Of a stretch of 9,982 bases of DNA, positions 1 through 6,953 are shown piece after piece (the first letter of the stretch is position 1; every line of letters starts with the position of its first letter). The stretch is from a bacterium. GTDB lineage: Bacteria; Omnitrophota; Gorgyraeia; Gygaellales; Profunditerraquicolaceae. The position numbers and the translations under genes are program-made. The notes below the pieces were generated by a model. The model made no database searches. It was not told the origin of the DNA and worked only from the letters and a program-made list of their open reading frames with translations. The DNA is taken from NCBI GenBank assembly GCA_004298075.1, contig SCRK01000234.1, positions 1 to 9,982 on the forward strand, given 5' to 3'.

Positions 1-771
1 ATCCGCGATTACATCGCTAAAGGCGATGTCTACCAGATCACCTATTGCATTAAACTACTTTTTGAATTCCGCGGCGACGGGATTTCTTTCTATAATCAAC
101 TCCTCAAAGAACAGCCTGTGCCCTACCCGGCTTACATTGCTACGGATAAGTTCCGCATTTTGTCCCTTTCCCCGGAGTTGTTCATCAGGAAGGACGCTAC
201 GCGCCTGGTAACCAAGCCTATGAAAGGCACCTGGCCCCGGGGCAGCGGAATATTTTCCGATCTGATAGCACCCTTTCGGCTTAAATATGACGGGAAGAAC
301 CGCGCGGAGAATGTAATGATCGCCGACCTTTTAAGGAATGATCTGGGCAGGGTGGGGATGAATATCAAGGCTCCTTCCCTTTTTGAAGTGGCCAGATATA
401 AAACACTTTGCCAGATGACCTCCACAGTCAAGGGCAGGGTGGATAAGGATGTGCTTCTTTATAAGCTTTTTGCCTCCCTTTTTCCTTCCGGTTCGGTTAC
501 CGGGGCCCCGAAGATCCGGGCCATGGAGATCATCGATGAGCTGGAGAAGGAGGAGCGCAGGATCTATACCGGGGCCATCGGTTATATCACTCCCGATAAG
601 GACATGTTCTTCAATATCCCCATCCGCACGCTTTTGATCCGGGGTAATTCCGCGGAGATGGGGATCGGCGGGGGGATCGTCTGGGATTCCACGGCAAAAG
701 GAGAATGGGAGGAGGGGCTGCTTAAAGCGCGGTTCCTCACCGGCCTTTCCAAGGGCTGTTTTTCGCCGTAA
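1..771 (+). CDS. pabB: Aminodeoxychorismate synthase component I (PabB), 3' part
   Basis: This is the C-terminal 256 codons of a chorismate-binding enzyme, open at the window start and ending in TAA at 769-771. With glutamine-derived ammonia from PabA, PabB turns chorismate into 4-amino-4-deoxychorismate, the precursor of p-aminobenzoate and folate, in the cytoplasm. Visible motifs are GDVYQ near the left edge, KPMKGT (Lys at partial residue 75), DLLRNDLGR, GSVTGAPK followed by RAMEII, IYTGAIGYI and GIGGGIVWDS. In E. coli PabB the lysine of the PIKGT motif forms a covalent intermediate; anthranilate synthase TrpE has alanine there, so this lysine favours PabB over TrpE. The frame runs straight through from base 1, so the GTG at 118 is an internal valine codon and not a start. 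The protein stops just after the chorismate domain, with no fused PabC lyase. The next gene starts 7 bases later but is functionally unrelated. An isochorismate synthase or a specialised aminating relative is less likely. Confidence 0.93.
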   Translation: MRDYIAKGDVYQITYCIKLLFEFRGDGISFYNQLLKEQPVPYPAYIATDKFRILSLSPELFIRKDATRLVTKPMKGTWPRGSGIFSDLIAPFRLKYDGKNRAENVMIADLLRNDLGRVGMNIKAPSLFEVARYKTLCQMTSTVKGRVDKDVLLYKLFASLFPSGSVTGAPKIRAMEIIDELEKEERRIYTGAIGYITPDKDMFFNIPIRTLLIRGNSAEMGIGGGIVWDSTAKGEWEEGLLKARFLTGLSKGCFSP

Positions 772-778
772 ACTTATC

Positions 779-2404
779 ATGAAAAAAAATCAAATTATTG
801 TTTTCGCGATTTTGATCCTGCTCGTCTCTTTTGTTTCCCTTTTGCCTTCTTTAAGCAATGGTTTTGTCGGCGGGGATGACTCTAACTATGTTCTTAAGAA
901 TCCCCTGATCAGGGATCTATCCTGGCGGGGGGTAAGGAATATTTTTACCTCAATGCATTTGGGCCTTTATAAACCGTTGACCATGCTCAGCTTCGCGCTG
1001 GAGTACCATTATTTTAAATTAGGTCCTTATACTTATCATTTGACAAATCTTATCTTGCACCTGTTGAATGCGTTACTTGTTTTTTGGCTGATCTTGCTGG
1101 TCTCCCGTAAAGCCTGGGTTTCTTTTATCGTGGCTTTGCTTTTCGGGATCCACCCTATGCACGTTGAATCCGTGGCCTGGGTCTCCGAAAGAAAGGATGT
1201 GCTTTATTCCCTTTTTTTCCTTTCCGGGATCATTGCCTATATCTACTCGCTCAGGGATAAAAAGCGCGTATATCATTATTTAACATTTTTCCTGTTTATT
1301 TTGACGCTTTTGGTAAAACCGATGGGATTGACCTTCCCGTTCATATTATTGCTTTGCGATTATATCTTGTATATTAAATTGGACAAGGACAACCTGAAGA
1401 GCAAGGCGGTATTTTTTATTACATCCGGGATTTTCCTGGGTTTTACATTGATTTTTGCTTCCGGGTACGCGAGCCGGCAGCCCTCATTTGGTTTTTTTGA
1501 CGGTATATTCATCGCCAATTACGCCCTGTTATTTTATCTGGCAAAGATCATCCTGCCGCTTAAGCTTTGCGTCTTATATCCGTATCCGCATAAAAATGGG
1601 AATCTCCTGCCGTTTATATTCCTGATCTCTCCCTTGTTCCTATTGTTTCTGACGAGCGCGGTCATTTTCTCAAGGCGTTATACCAGAAAGATAATTTTTG
1701 GGAGCCTTTTTTTCTTAATTTGTGTTTTTCCGGTCATTCAATTGGTGCCTACCGGAGGATACGCGATAGTCGCCGACCGCTATGCTTATTTGTCCTCAAT
1801 AGGGATATTTTACATCATCGCAGAATTTATTGCCTGGTTGTATCAAAATAAATCAGGAAAGGCGCCCGTCATCAAGGCATTGGTCATAGCAGGCCTAGCC
1901 ATGGCAATAGTGACGCTGTCTTTCTTAAGCTGGAACAGATGCAAGGTGTGGAGGGGCCCTGATGCCTGGTTTGATGATGCCTTAAAGTCATATCCCTCTG
2001 AAATAAGGGAGAGGCTGAGATTCTATAGGGAGAAAATAGGGCGCAATCACGGGTCTCCGGAGGACTATAATAATCTTGCCGTCATCTATGGAGAGCTTGG
2101 CAGCCATGAGACAGCGATCTCATTATGCCAAAAGGCGATAGAGATCAACCCGAATTCTCCGGAGGCTTATAATAATTTGTCCGCTGCCTACGGATTTTCG
2201 AAAGATTTTGATAAATCCATAGAATTTTCCCAAAAAAGCCTAGCTTTGGATCCGCGTTTTGCCTCCGCGTACAATAATTTAGCCGTAGCCTATTACTACA
2301 AGCAACAGTATGCCTTGGCTATCCAAAATATCGATACGGCTATCAGGCTTGGTTTTAAAGCCGATTCCGCGTTTTTAAAAGAGTTGAATAAATACAGGAA
2401 ATGA
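779..2404 (+). CDS. Polytopic membrane protein with GT-C-like body and C-terminal TPRs
   Basis: A 541-residue protein. Residues 1-28 form a first membrane segment, followed by an acidic GGDDSNYV motif (Asp33-Asp34) in the first outward loop. Membrane segments then alternate with loops up to about residue 385. Conserved-looking blocks are YKPLTMLSFALEYHYF (65-80), HPMHVESVAWVSERKDV (125-141) and ADRYAYLSSIG (332-342). Three tandem TPRs with the NNLA/NNLS signature fill about 428-528. This layout matches a large bacterial family usually annotated as TPR proteins and distantly like eukaryotic TMTC/PMT mannosyltransferases. In GT-C enzymes an acidic residue in the first extracytoplasmic loop is catalytic, so Asp33/Asp34 are the candidates. 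A role as a lipid-linked-sugar-dependent glycosyltransferase, for protein or surface polymer, is inferred from that resemblance and is not shown here. The ATG at 779 lies 7 bases after pabB with no clear Shine-Dalgarno, so translation may be coupled. No terminator is visible directly after the stop. Confidence 0.85.
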   Translation: MKKNQIIVFAILILLVSFVSLLPSLSNGFVGGDDSNYVLKNPLIRDLSWRGVRNIFTSMHLGLYKPLTMLSFALEYHYFKLGPYTYHLTNLILHLLNALLVFWLILLVSRKAWVSFIVALLFGIHPMHVESVAWVSERKDVLYSLFFLSGIIAYIYSLRDKKRVYHYLTFFLFILTLLVKPMGLTFPFILLLCDYILYIKLDKDNLKSKAVFFITSGIFLGFTLIFASGYASRQPSFGFFDGIFIANYALLFYLAKIILPLKLCVLYPYPHKNGNLLPFIFLISPLFLLFLTSAVIFSRRYTRKIIFGSLFFLICVFPVIQLVPTGGYAIVADRYAYLSSIGIFYIIAEFIAWLYQNKSGKAPVIKALVIAGLAMAIVTLSFLSWNRCKVWRGPDAWFDDALKSYPSEIRERLRFYREKIGRNHGSPEDYNNLAVIYGELGSHETAISLCQKAIEINPNSPEAYNNLSAAYGFSKDFDKSIEFSQKSLALDPRFASAYNNLAVAYYYKQQYALAIQNIDTAIRLGFKADSAFLKELNKYRK

Positions 2405-2427
2405 GGCCAATTCCCGGCAAGTTATGT

Positions 2428-2455
2428 TTGACAAACCGCATTATTGTAGTATAAT
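2428..2455 (+). promoter_or_regulatory. Sigma70-type promoter for the zinc-finger/helicase pair
   Basis: A perfect -35 TTGACA (2428-2433) and a perfect -10 TATAAT (2450-2455) are separated by 16 bases. Transcription would start near 2461-2463, leaving a leader of about 54 bases before the ATG at 2516. It sits just after the stop of the preceding gene (2404). Two perfect hexamers at near-ideal spacing imply strong basal initiation, so control of these genes more likely acts after initiation, in the leader. Confidence 0.85.
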
Positions 2456-2478
2456 ATAACAAAGATTAGGGAAACTTT

Positions 2479-2515
2479 AAGCCGCCGGGGGACAACTAAC
2501 CTTTGCGGTTTTTTT
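2479..2515 (+). terminator. Terminator-like hairpin with T7 tract in the leader (possible attenuator)
   Basis: AAGCCGC (2479-2485) can pair with GCGGTTT (2505-2511) as seven pairs, one a G-U wobble. A weaker inner helix, GGGG (2487-2490) with CCTT (2500-2503), is possible. Seven Ts (2509-2515) follow immediately and the ATG begins at 2516. This has the form of an intrinsic terminator, but it lies about 20 bases downstream of a strong promoter and abuts the next gene. It could end read-through from the gene upstream, attenuate transcription of the zinc-finger/helicase pair, or both. The long loop makes it weaker than a classic terminator. Confidence 0.5.
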
Positions 2516-2680
2516 ATGGAGGTGCCTATCAAAAAAGTAAAGACTTCACTAAAGGGAAGGAAATGCAAGTACTCGCATTGTAAGCATATATTGAGTATCT
2601 ATAATCATGAAGATTATTGCCATGTGCATCTGGGTTTGTTAGCTTATGATCACAAACCTAAGGCTATGAAGGCATCATGA
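2516..2680 (+). CDS. Small Cys/His protein (54 aa), probable zinc finger, coupled to helicase
   Basis: A 54-codon frame from ATG 2516 to TGA 2678-2680. It is rich in Lys, Cys and His. Potential metal ligands are Cys17 and Cys22 (C-x4-C) and Cys35 and His38 (C-x2-H), around an LSIYN segment (26-30). Extra histidines lie at 21, 24, 31, 36 and 46. This C-x4-C...C-x2-H pattern suggests one zinc site, and the basic surroundings suit nucleic-acid binding; I do not recognise a named family. The TGA overlaps the helicase ATG in ATGA, strong evidence that the frame is translated and coupled. The start is uncertain. ATG 2516 follows a run of Ts with no Shine-Dalgarno, whereas a good GGAGG lies at 2518-2522, inside the first codons. 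That GGAGG would instead suit initiation five bases on at an in-frame ATC (2528), a rare start like the AUU of infC. GTG 2522 is also in frame. A role as helicase partner or regulator is inferred from position only. Confidence 0.75.
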   Translation: MEVPIKKVKTSLKGRKCKYSHCKHILSIYNHEDYCHVHLGLLAYDHKPKAMKAS

Positions 2681-3942
2681 CGAATAAACCGGTAATAACA
2701 AATAATCCCGCTCAAGCTAACCCGACTTTTTACGGCCTGGGTATTGTGCCGAAGATCCTGGATATCCTGGAGCGTATGAAGTTCAAGGTGCCTACACCGA
2801 TACAGTCAAAGGCGATCCCCCTGGCTATTGAAGGCAAGGATATCGTGGGTATTGCCCAGACAGGGACCGGCAAGACGCATTCCTTTGCTATCCCAATGGT
2901 CCAGCGCTTAGCGCAGAAAAAAGGCATTGGCCTGGTGCTGGCTCCGACCAGGGAATTGGCCATCCAGATCGATGAGGCTTTTCAGGAGATCGCTCGTGCC
3001 TTTAGCATGAAGACCGCCTGCCTTATAGGAGGCGCGCCCATGGAACCACAGGTGCAGGCCTTGCGCAGGGACCCCCGCGTGGTTATCGCTACCCCCGGAA
3101 GGCTTATTGACCATATGTCGCAATGGAATTTTATCCCGGACACGGTGGTCATGCTTGTGCTTGATGAAGCCGACCGCATGCTGGATATGGGTTTTGCCCC
3201 TCAGATAGACAAGATCCTGCGTTTCCTGCCTAAGGACAGGCAGACAATGCTATTCTCGGCGACCATGCCCAAAGAGATCATGAATATAGCATCCAAGCAT
3301 ATGAAATTACCTTTAAGTGTTGAGATCGCCCCTTCAGGCACCACCGCCGAGCTGGTCACTCAGGAGTTATTCATCGTCAAGAAGGAAGATAAATCGCGCC
3401 TGTTAAAGAAGCTGCTTGCGCAATATCACGGCACAGTCCTTTTATTTTCGCGCACTAAACATAATGCCAGGAAGATCGTTAAGTCGATCAGGGATATGGG
3501 GCATTCGGCTTCAGAGATACATTCCAACCGCACCCTTGGCCAGCGCCGGGACGCCCTGGAGGGTTTTAAATCCGGGAAATACCGTGTATTGGTCGCTACT
3601 GATATTGCCTCGCGGGGCATTGATGTCACCGGCATTGAGCTGGTGCTTAATTATGATCTTCCGGAAGACGCGGAAAATTACGTGCATCGCATCGGACGTA
3701 CTGCCAGGGCAGGGCATAAGGGCCACGCCATTTCCTTTGCCACCCCTGACCAGAGCAATGATGTGCGCGATATTGAAAAGTTGATCAAAGCCACCCTTCC
3801 CGTATCAAGGCATCCGGAGATCACCCTGGATAAATTCAGCGAGTCCAGCCATCAGCCGGGCCAGCATTCCGGCCACAGGCAGCAAAAACAAGCTCAAGCC
3901 AAAAAACCGTATAAATACCCCCGCCCTAAATTCTACCGTTAG
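2677..3942 (+). CDS. DEAD-box ATP-dependent RNA helicase (RhlE-like)
   Basis: A 421-residue protein with the full DEAD-box motif set: Q motif PTPIQ (39-43), motif I AQTGTGKT (60-67), Ia PTREL (90-94), GG (108-109), Ib TPGR (129-132), II DEAD (153-156), III SAT (194-196), IV LLFSRTK (255-261), V ATDIASRGID (307-316) and VI HRIGRTARAG (337-346). Two RecA-like domains are followed by a short basic tail (about 380-421) rich in Gln, His, Lys and Pro, ending in YPRPKFYR, which could bind RNA non-specifically. The family unwinds short RNA duplexes using ATP and acts in ribosome assembly, RNA decay and cold adaptation. There is no CsdA- or DbpA-type C-terminal RNA-binding domain, so the minimal architecture is closest to RhlE; that subfamily call is tentative. 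The ATG overlaps the stop of the upstream small gene (ATGA), with a GAAGG about four bases before it. Expression should depend on the promoter at 2428 and the leader hairpin. Confidence 0.96.
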   Translation: MTNKPVITNNPAQANPTFYGLGIVPKILDILERMKFKVPTPIQSKAIPLAIEGKDIVGIAQTGTGKTHSFAIPMVQRLAQKKGIGLVLAPTRELAIQIDEAFQEIARAFSMKTACLIGGAPMEPQVQALRRDPRVVIATPGRLIDHMSQWNFIPDTVVMLVLDEADRMLDMGFAPQIDKILRFLPKDRQTMLFSATMPKEIMNIASKHMKLPLSVEIAPSGTTAELVTQELFIVKKEDKSRLLKKLLAQYHGTVLLFSRTKHNARKIVKSIRDMGHSASEIHSNRTLGQRRDALEGFKSGKYRVLVATDIASRGIDVTGIELVLNYDLPEDAENYVHRIGRTARAGHKGHAISFATPDQSNDVRDIEKLIKATLPVSRHPEITLDKFSESSHQPGQHSGHRQQKQAQAKKPYKYPRPKFYR

Positions 3943-3957
3943 TATTTTTTTAAAATC

Positions 3958-3970
3958 CTTGCTAAGCAGG
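3958..3970 (+). promoter_or_regulatory. Small dyad over the efflux promoter -35 (candidate operator or weak terminator)
   Basis: CTTGCTAAGCAGG is symmetric about A3964 in five of six positions, the sixth being T against G. It covers the -35 box (3959-3964), a usual place for a repressor operator. As RNA the same bases form a five-pair stem with a TAA loop, followed after CCA by six Ts (3974-3979), so it could alternatively be a weak terminator for the helicase gene. No other hairpin is visible between 3942 and 4018. Confidence 0.35.
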
Positions 3971-3987
3971 CCATTTTTTCTTATAAT
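3959..3987 (+). promoter_or_regulatory. Sigma70-type promoter of the efflux operon
   Basis: The -35 is TTGCTA (3959-3964, four of six consensus bases) and the -10 is a perfect TATAAT (3982-3987), with the ideal 17-base spacer. Predicted transcription starts near 3993-3995, about 25 bases before the TTG start at 4019. All six following genes are packed too tightly for obvious internal promoters, so this is the likely operon promoter. Confidence 0.7.
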
Positions 3988-4006
3988 AATATGAATAAAT
4001 TAAGAA

Positions 4007-4013
4007 AAAGGAG
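4007..4013 (+). promoter_or_regulatory. Ribosome binding site fixing a TTG start
   Basis: AAAGGAG ends five bases before TTG 4019. This placement supports the rare TTG as the true start of the outer-membrane protein, because the signal peptide begins directly there and no ATG or GTG offers a better fit. Confidence 0.75.
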
Positions 4014-4018
4014 CCGCG

Positions 4019-5395
4019 TTGGCAGATAAGAAACAGATAATCTTTGGCGTTGTATCGTTATCCTTGTTTCTTATTTTTTCCCCTGTCTTCAGCCAGGATA
4101 ACCAGCCCGGGCCAAGCGCCAATCTTAATCTTGCCGATACCATACTTCTCGCTTTTAAAAACAATAAAGACATCCAGATACAAGAGAAAGAGATCACTAT
4201 TGCCAACGCGGATATACTCGGAGCGACCAGCAATTTCCTGCCGCAGATAAACTTTCAGGGAACATATACCTATAACGATAAAGTATTTACCCCTTCGAAT
4301 ATATTCACGGGGTTTAAAAACGATAACCTGGCCGATCTATCGCTATCCCAGTCCGTTTACAGCGGCGGATTCAATATGGCTAATCTCAATCAGGCTAAGC
4401 TTTCTTTGGAAGCGCAGAAGGAGACCCTTCGCGCAAAAAAACTGGATGTGGAGTTTGACGCCAGGAGGCTTTATTACGGGCTTTTGCTTGCATATGAAAC
4501 AGAGCGGATTGCCAAGGATGCCCTGAACCAGGCGATAGCGCATTACGAAGATGTGAGGCGGATGTATAAGCAGGGGACTGCTTCGCGTTTTGACCTGCTG
4601 CAATCCGGGGTGCAGGTTTCTTTGCTTGAGCCGGAGGTGGTCAGGGCAAGAAACGATATTGATTCCCTGAAGGCGGATTTGAACAAACTGCTTGCCCGGA
4701 AAGTAGATTTTCCCATAGAAACGAAAGAAAAGCTTTCCTATACCATCATAGGGATCAAAGAGGATGAGTTCCTTAAAACTGCCTATCTGGAGCGGCCGGA
4801 GATAAAACTGAAATCCCTGGGCATAGATATTGATAAGTGGGGTATCCAGATGGCCAGATCCGGGTATCGGCCGCAGGTGGATATTCAGGCTGACTATTAT
4901 TACCGTTCTAGTAACCTAAGTAATATGATCAATGAGAATCATAAGAATTGGAGCGCCGGGATATCGGTGAATATCCCGATATTTGAAGGTTTTTCCACCA
5001 AGGCCAAGGTTGACGCGGCCAAGGCGCGTTTTGCCCAGGCAAAGCTCAGCAAGGATAATCTGGCCGACCAGATCGCCGTAGATGTGCGCAAGGCCTGCCT
5101 TGACCTGAAGAAATCCGAAACGATCATCAGGTCACAAAAAGATAATGTAGGCCAGGCAGCCGAGGCATTAAGGATAGCCGAGGTTAGTTACGCGAATGGT
5201 GTCGCGATAAACCTGGATGTGCTGGATGCCCAGGTTTCGCTTGCCCAGATACAGAGAAATTTGGCTTCGGGTATTTATGATTATTTGATGGCGCAGGCTT
5301 TTCTTGACCGGAGCATTGGCCGTTCCGTATTAAATACAGCGCCAGGCACTGCTGCGCAAAGCAGCCACGGAGGGAAGAATGAAAAAAAAGGTTAA
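4019..5395 (+). CDS. TolC-family outer-membrane efflux channel protein
   Basis: A 458-residue protein starting at TTG. Residues 1-25 form a signal peptide (KK, a hydrophobic stretch, then VFS before Gln26) without a lipobox cysteine, so it is secreted and probably not a lipoprotein. Two outer-membrane-efflux repeats follow, about 36-210 and 230-440. Each holds a strand-like segment (LPQINFQGTYTY, 74-85; RPQVDIQADYYY, 284-295) and long amphipathic helices. The helical boundary motifs GTASRFDLLQS (186-196) and NGVAINLDVLDAQ (393-405) are at equivalent places in the two halves, as expected from the internal duplication of the family. PIFEGFSTKAKVDAA (330-344) is also typical. It should form the trimeric channel across outer membrane and periplasm. 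The C-terminal tail (about 440-458) is polar and low in complexity. Its last 17 bases overlap the adaptor gene, so the two are co-translated. A dedicated channel gene inside the operon contrasts with E. coli ybhGFSR, which has none in its operon. Confidence 0.95.
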   Translation: MADKKQIIFGVVSLSLFLIFSPVFSQDNQPGPSANLNLADTILLAFKNNKDIQIQEKEITIANADILGATSNFLPQINFQGTYTYNDKVFTPSNIFTGFKNDNLADLSLSQSVYSGGFNMANLNQAKLSLEAQKETLRAKKLDVEFDARRLYYGLLLAYETERIAKDALNQAIAHYEDVRRMYKQGTASRFDLLQSGVQVSLLEPEVVRARNDIDSLKADLNKLLARKVDFPIETKEKLSYTIIGIKEDEFLKTAYLERPEIKLKSLGIDIDKWGIQMARSGYRPQVDIQADYYYRSSNLSNMINENHKNWSAGISVNIPIFEGFSTKAKVDAAKARFAQAKLSKDNLADQIAVDVRKACLDLKKSETIIRSQKDNVGQAAEALRIAEVSYANGVAINLDVLDAQVSLAQIQRNLASGIYDYLMAQAFLDRSIGRSVLNTAPGTAAQSSHGGKNEKKG

Positions 5396-6209
5396 ATTAA
5401 TAATCCTGATCGCCGCACTTTTTATCGCGGGGATAGTTTACGCGGTGTATTTTGTGCAGGAGAGGGAGCATGATAAATGGATAAAGGTTTCCGGCAATAT
5501 TGAAGGGGATGACGTGCGTATATCCTTCCGCGTGGATGGGCAGATCACCGAGCTGCTTACCGATGAAGGCAAGGTTGTTAAAGCGGGGGATATAGTGGCC
5601 CGCCTGAATACCGATGAGTTGACCAAAGAGCGGGACAACGCCGCAGCCTCCTTGAAGGCCGCTGAATTTGATTACGAGCTGGCAAAGATAAATTACCGGA
5701 GGTCGGAGAACCTGCTTAAGGAAGGGGCAGTTTCCGCGCAAAAAAGAGACCAGGATAAAACAAGTTACGACGCCGGGAAGGCAAAGGTGGAACAGTTAAA
5801 AGCCTCCCTGGCTCTGGCTGAAACCCGCCTGGGCTTCGCGGAGCTAGCCTCTCCACTGGACGGTTTTATACTGGTCAAGAGCAGCTTATCCGGAGAGGTA
5901 GTGAAGTCAGGCACCCCGGTTTTTACCGCGGTTGACTTGCATAATATCTGGGTTACCGCTTACATCGATGAAAGAGACTTGGGCAGGGTAAAGCTTAACC
6001 AGGCGGCGGATGTGGTTACGGATACCTTCCCGGGCAAGAAATACAAAGGATGGGTTTCTTTTATTTCAAGCCAGGCTGAGTTCACCCCAAAATTCATCCA
6101 GACCCAGGAGGAGAGGGTTAAATTAGTCTATCGTATCAAGGTCAGGGTGGATAATTCCAGCCTGGAATTAAAACCGGGGATGCCCGCCGACGCGTTCATA
6201 ATCGAATAA
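5379..6209 (+). CDS. HlyD/YbhG-type periplasmic adaptor (membrane fusion protein)
   Basis: A 276-residue protein preceded by a strong GGAGGG (5369-5374). A single N-terminal membrane segment (about 6-25) anchors it in the inner membrane. Residues about 46-77 are the first lipoyl half (VDGQI, then GKVVKAGDIVARL). About 78-150 is an alpha-helical hairpin rich in Ala, Glu and Lys, with YRRSENLLKEGAVS in the middle. About 156-185 is the second lipoyl half (ASPLDGFIL, then GEVVKSGTPVF), and about 190-276 is a beta-barrel domain including FTPKFIQTQEERVKLVYRIK (235-254) and LKPGMPADAFI. That QTxEERVKLVYR-type segment is typical of the YbhG branch. The protein should bridge the inner-membrane ABC transporter and the TolC-like channel encoded just upstream. 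The gene overlaps the upstream gene by 17 bases and ends three bases before the first ATPase gene, so all are likely made from one transcript. Confidence 0.95.
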   Translation: MKKKVKLIILIAALFIAGIVYAVYFVQEREHDKWIKVSGNIEGDDVRISFRVDGQITELLTDEGKVVKAGDIVARLNTDELTKERDNAAASLKAAEFDYELAKINYRRSENLLKEGAVSAQKRDQDKTSYDAGKAKVEQLKASLALAETRLGFAELASPLDGFILVKSSLSGEVVKSGTPVFTAVDLHNIWVTAYIDERDLGRVKLNQAADVVTDTFPGKKYKGWVSFISSQAEFTPKFIQTQEERVKLVYRIKVRVDNSSLELKPGMPADAFIIE

Positions 6210-6212
6210 AAT

Positions 6213-6953
6213 ATGATTACCATCAAAGCTTCCGGATTAACCAGGAAATTTGCCTCTCTTGTCGCCGTTGATGATCTTGACCTTGAAGTTGAGGAGGGGG
6301 AGATATTCGGCCTGGTCGGCCCGGACGGCGCGGGAAAGACCACTACCATGCGTTTATTGACCAGCATACTTGATCCCACTGAAGGCCAGGCCTGGGTTTG
6401 CGGTAAGCATACGGTTAAAGATGCCGAGAGCGTCAAGGAACGGATCGCCTATATGTCCCAGCGTTTCGGGTTATACGAGGAATTAAGCGTTATGGAGAAT
6501 ATAAATTTTTACGCCGATGTTTACGGTATCAGCAGGGATAAGCGGCAGGAGTCTATTGAGCGGCTGCTGGAGTTTTCCGGGTTGACGCCTTTTAAGCAGC
6601 GTTTTGCGGGGAAGCTCTCCGGGGGGATGAAACAGAAATTAGGGCTTGCCTGCGCCCTCATACATACCCCGAGGGTGTTATTCCTCGATGAGCCCACTAA
6701 CGGGGTGGACCCTGTTTCAAGAAGGGATTTCTGGAATATCCTCTACGGTTTATTGAAAGAAAAGGTCACTATATTCTGTTCTACCTGTTATCTTGACGAA
6801 GCCGAACGCTGCCACAGGGTAGGACTGATGCATAAGGGAAAACTTTTGCGCTGCGACTATCCGAATAATATCAAGAAAGAATTCAATGCCAGGACCCTGG
6901 AAGAGGCTTTTATAACTATAATCAATGAATACGAACGAAGACAAGCCGAATAA
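6213..6953 (+). CDS. ABC exporter ATPase 1 (YbhF N-half-like, altered H-loop)
   Basis: A 246-residue ABC ATPase. Walker A is GPDGAGKTT (36-44), the Q-loop glutamine is Gln83, the signature is LSGGM (135-139), Walker B is VLFLDE (155-160) and the D-loop is GVDP (164-167). The switch histidine normally found in a TTH-YMDEAE segment is replaced: the sequence reads STCYLDEAERC, with Cys192 at the histidine place. Walker A also carries Asp38 where Asn is usual. The protein resembles the first half of E. coli YbhF, whose two ATPase domains are fused; here the halves are separate genes. It is expected to pair with ATPase 2 on the cytoplasmic face of the permease pair. It starts three bases after the adaptor stop with no evident Shine-Dalgarno, which points to coupled translation, and its last 29 bases overlap the next gene. 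Confidence 0.96.
   Translation: MITIKASGLTRKFASLVAVDDLDLEVEEGEIFGLVGPDGAGKTTTMRLLTSILDPTEGQAWVCGKHTVKDAESVKERIAYMSQRFGLYEELSVMENINFYADVYGISRDKRQESIERLLEFSGLTPFKQRFAGKLSGGMKQKLGLACALIHTPRVLFLDEPTNGVDPVSRRDFWNILYGLLKEKVTIFCSTCYLDEAERCHRVGLMHKGKLLRCDYPNNIKKEFNARTLEEAFITIINEYERRQAE

Noticed and set aside
118..771. GTG at 118 as the start of a short chorismate-binding protein
   Set aside because: The same frame is open and homologous to PabB from base 1 (GDVYQ motif precedes it), so 118 is an internal valine codon of a gene cut by the window edge.
331..780. 149-codon minus-strand frame opposite pabB
   Set aside because: It lies antisense to clearly conserved PabB motifs and its translation shows no domain; it is a shadow frame.
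2405..2676. Empty intergenic gap, or a known riboswitch, before the helicase
   Set aside because: The gap is filled by a promoter, leader and small gene. I could not match the leader to the fluoride, preQ1, guanidine or c-di-GMP consensus forms I recall, so no class is claimed.
3944..3954. T-run after the helicase stop as an intrinsic terminator
   Set aside because: No GC-rich inverted repeat precedes the T-run, so it lacks the stem needed for intrinsic termination.
6925..6953. Programmed frameshift fusing ATPase 1 and ATPase 2
   Set aside because: No slippery heptamer or clear stimulatory hairpin is visible in the overlap, and the second gene has its own ATG; two separate genes are simpler.
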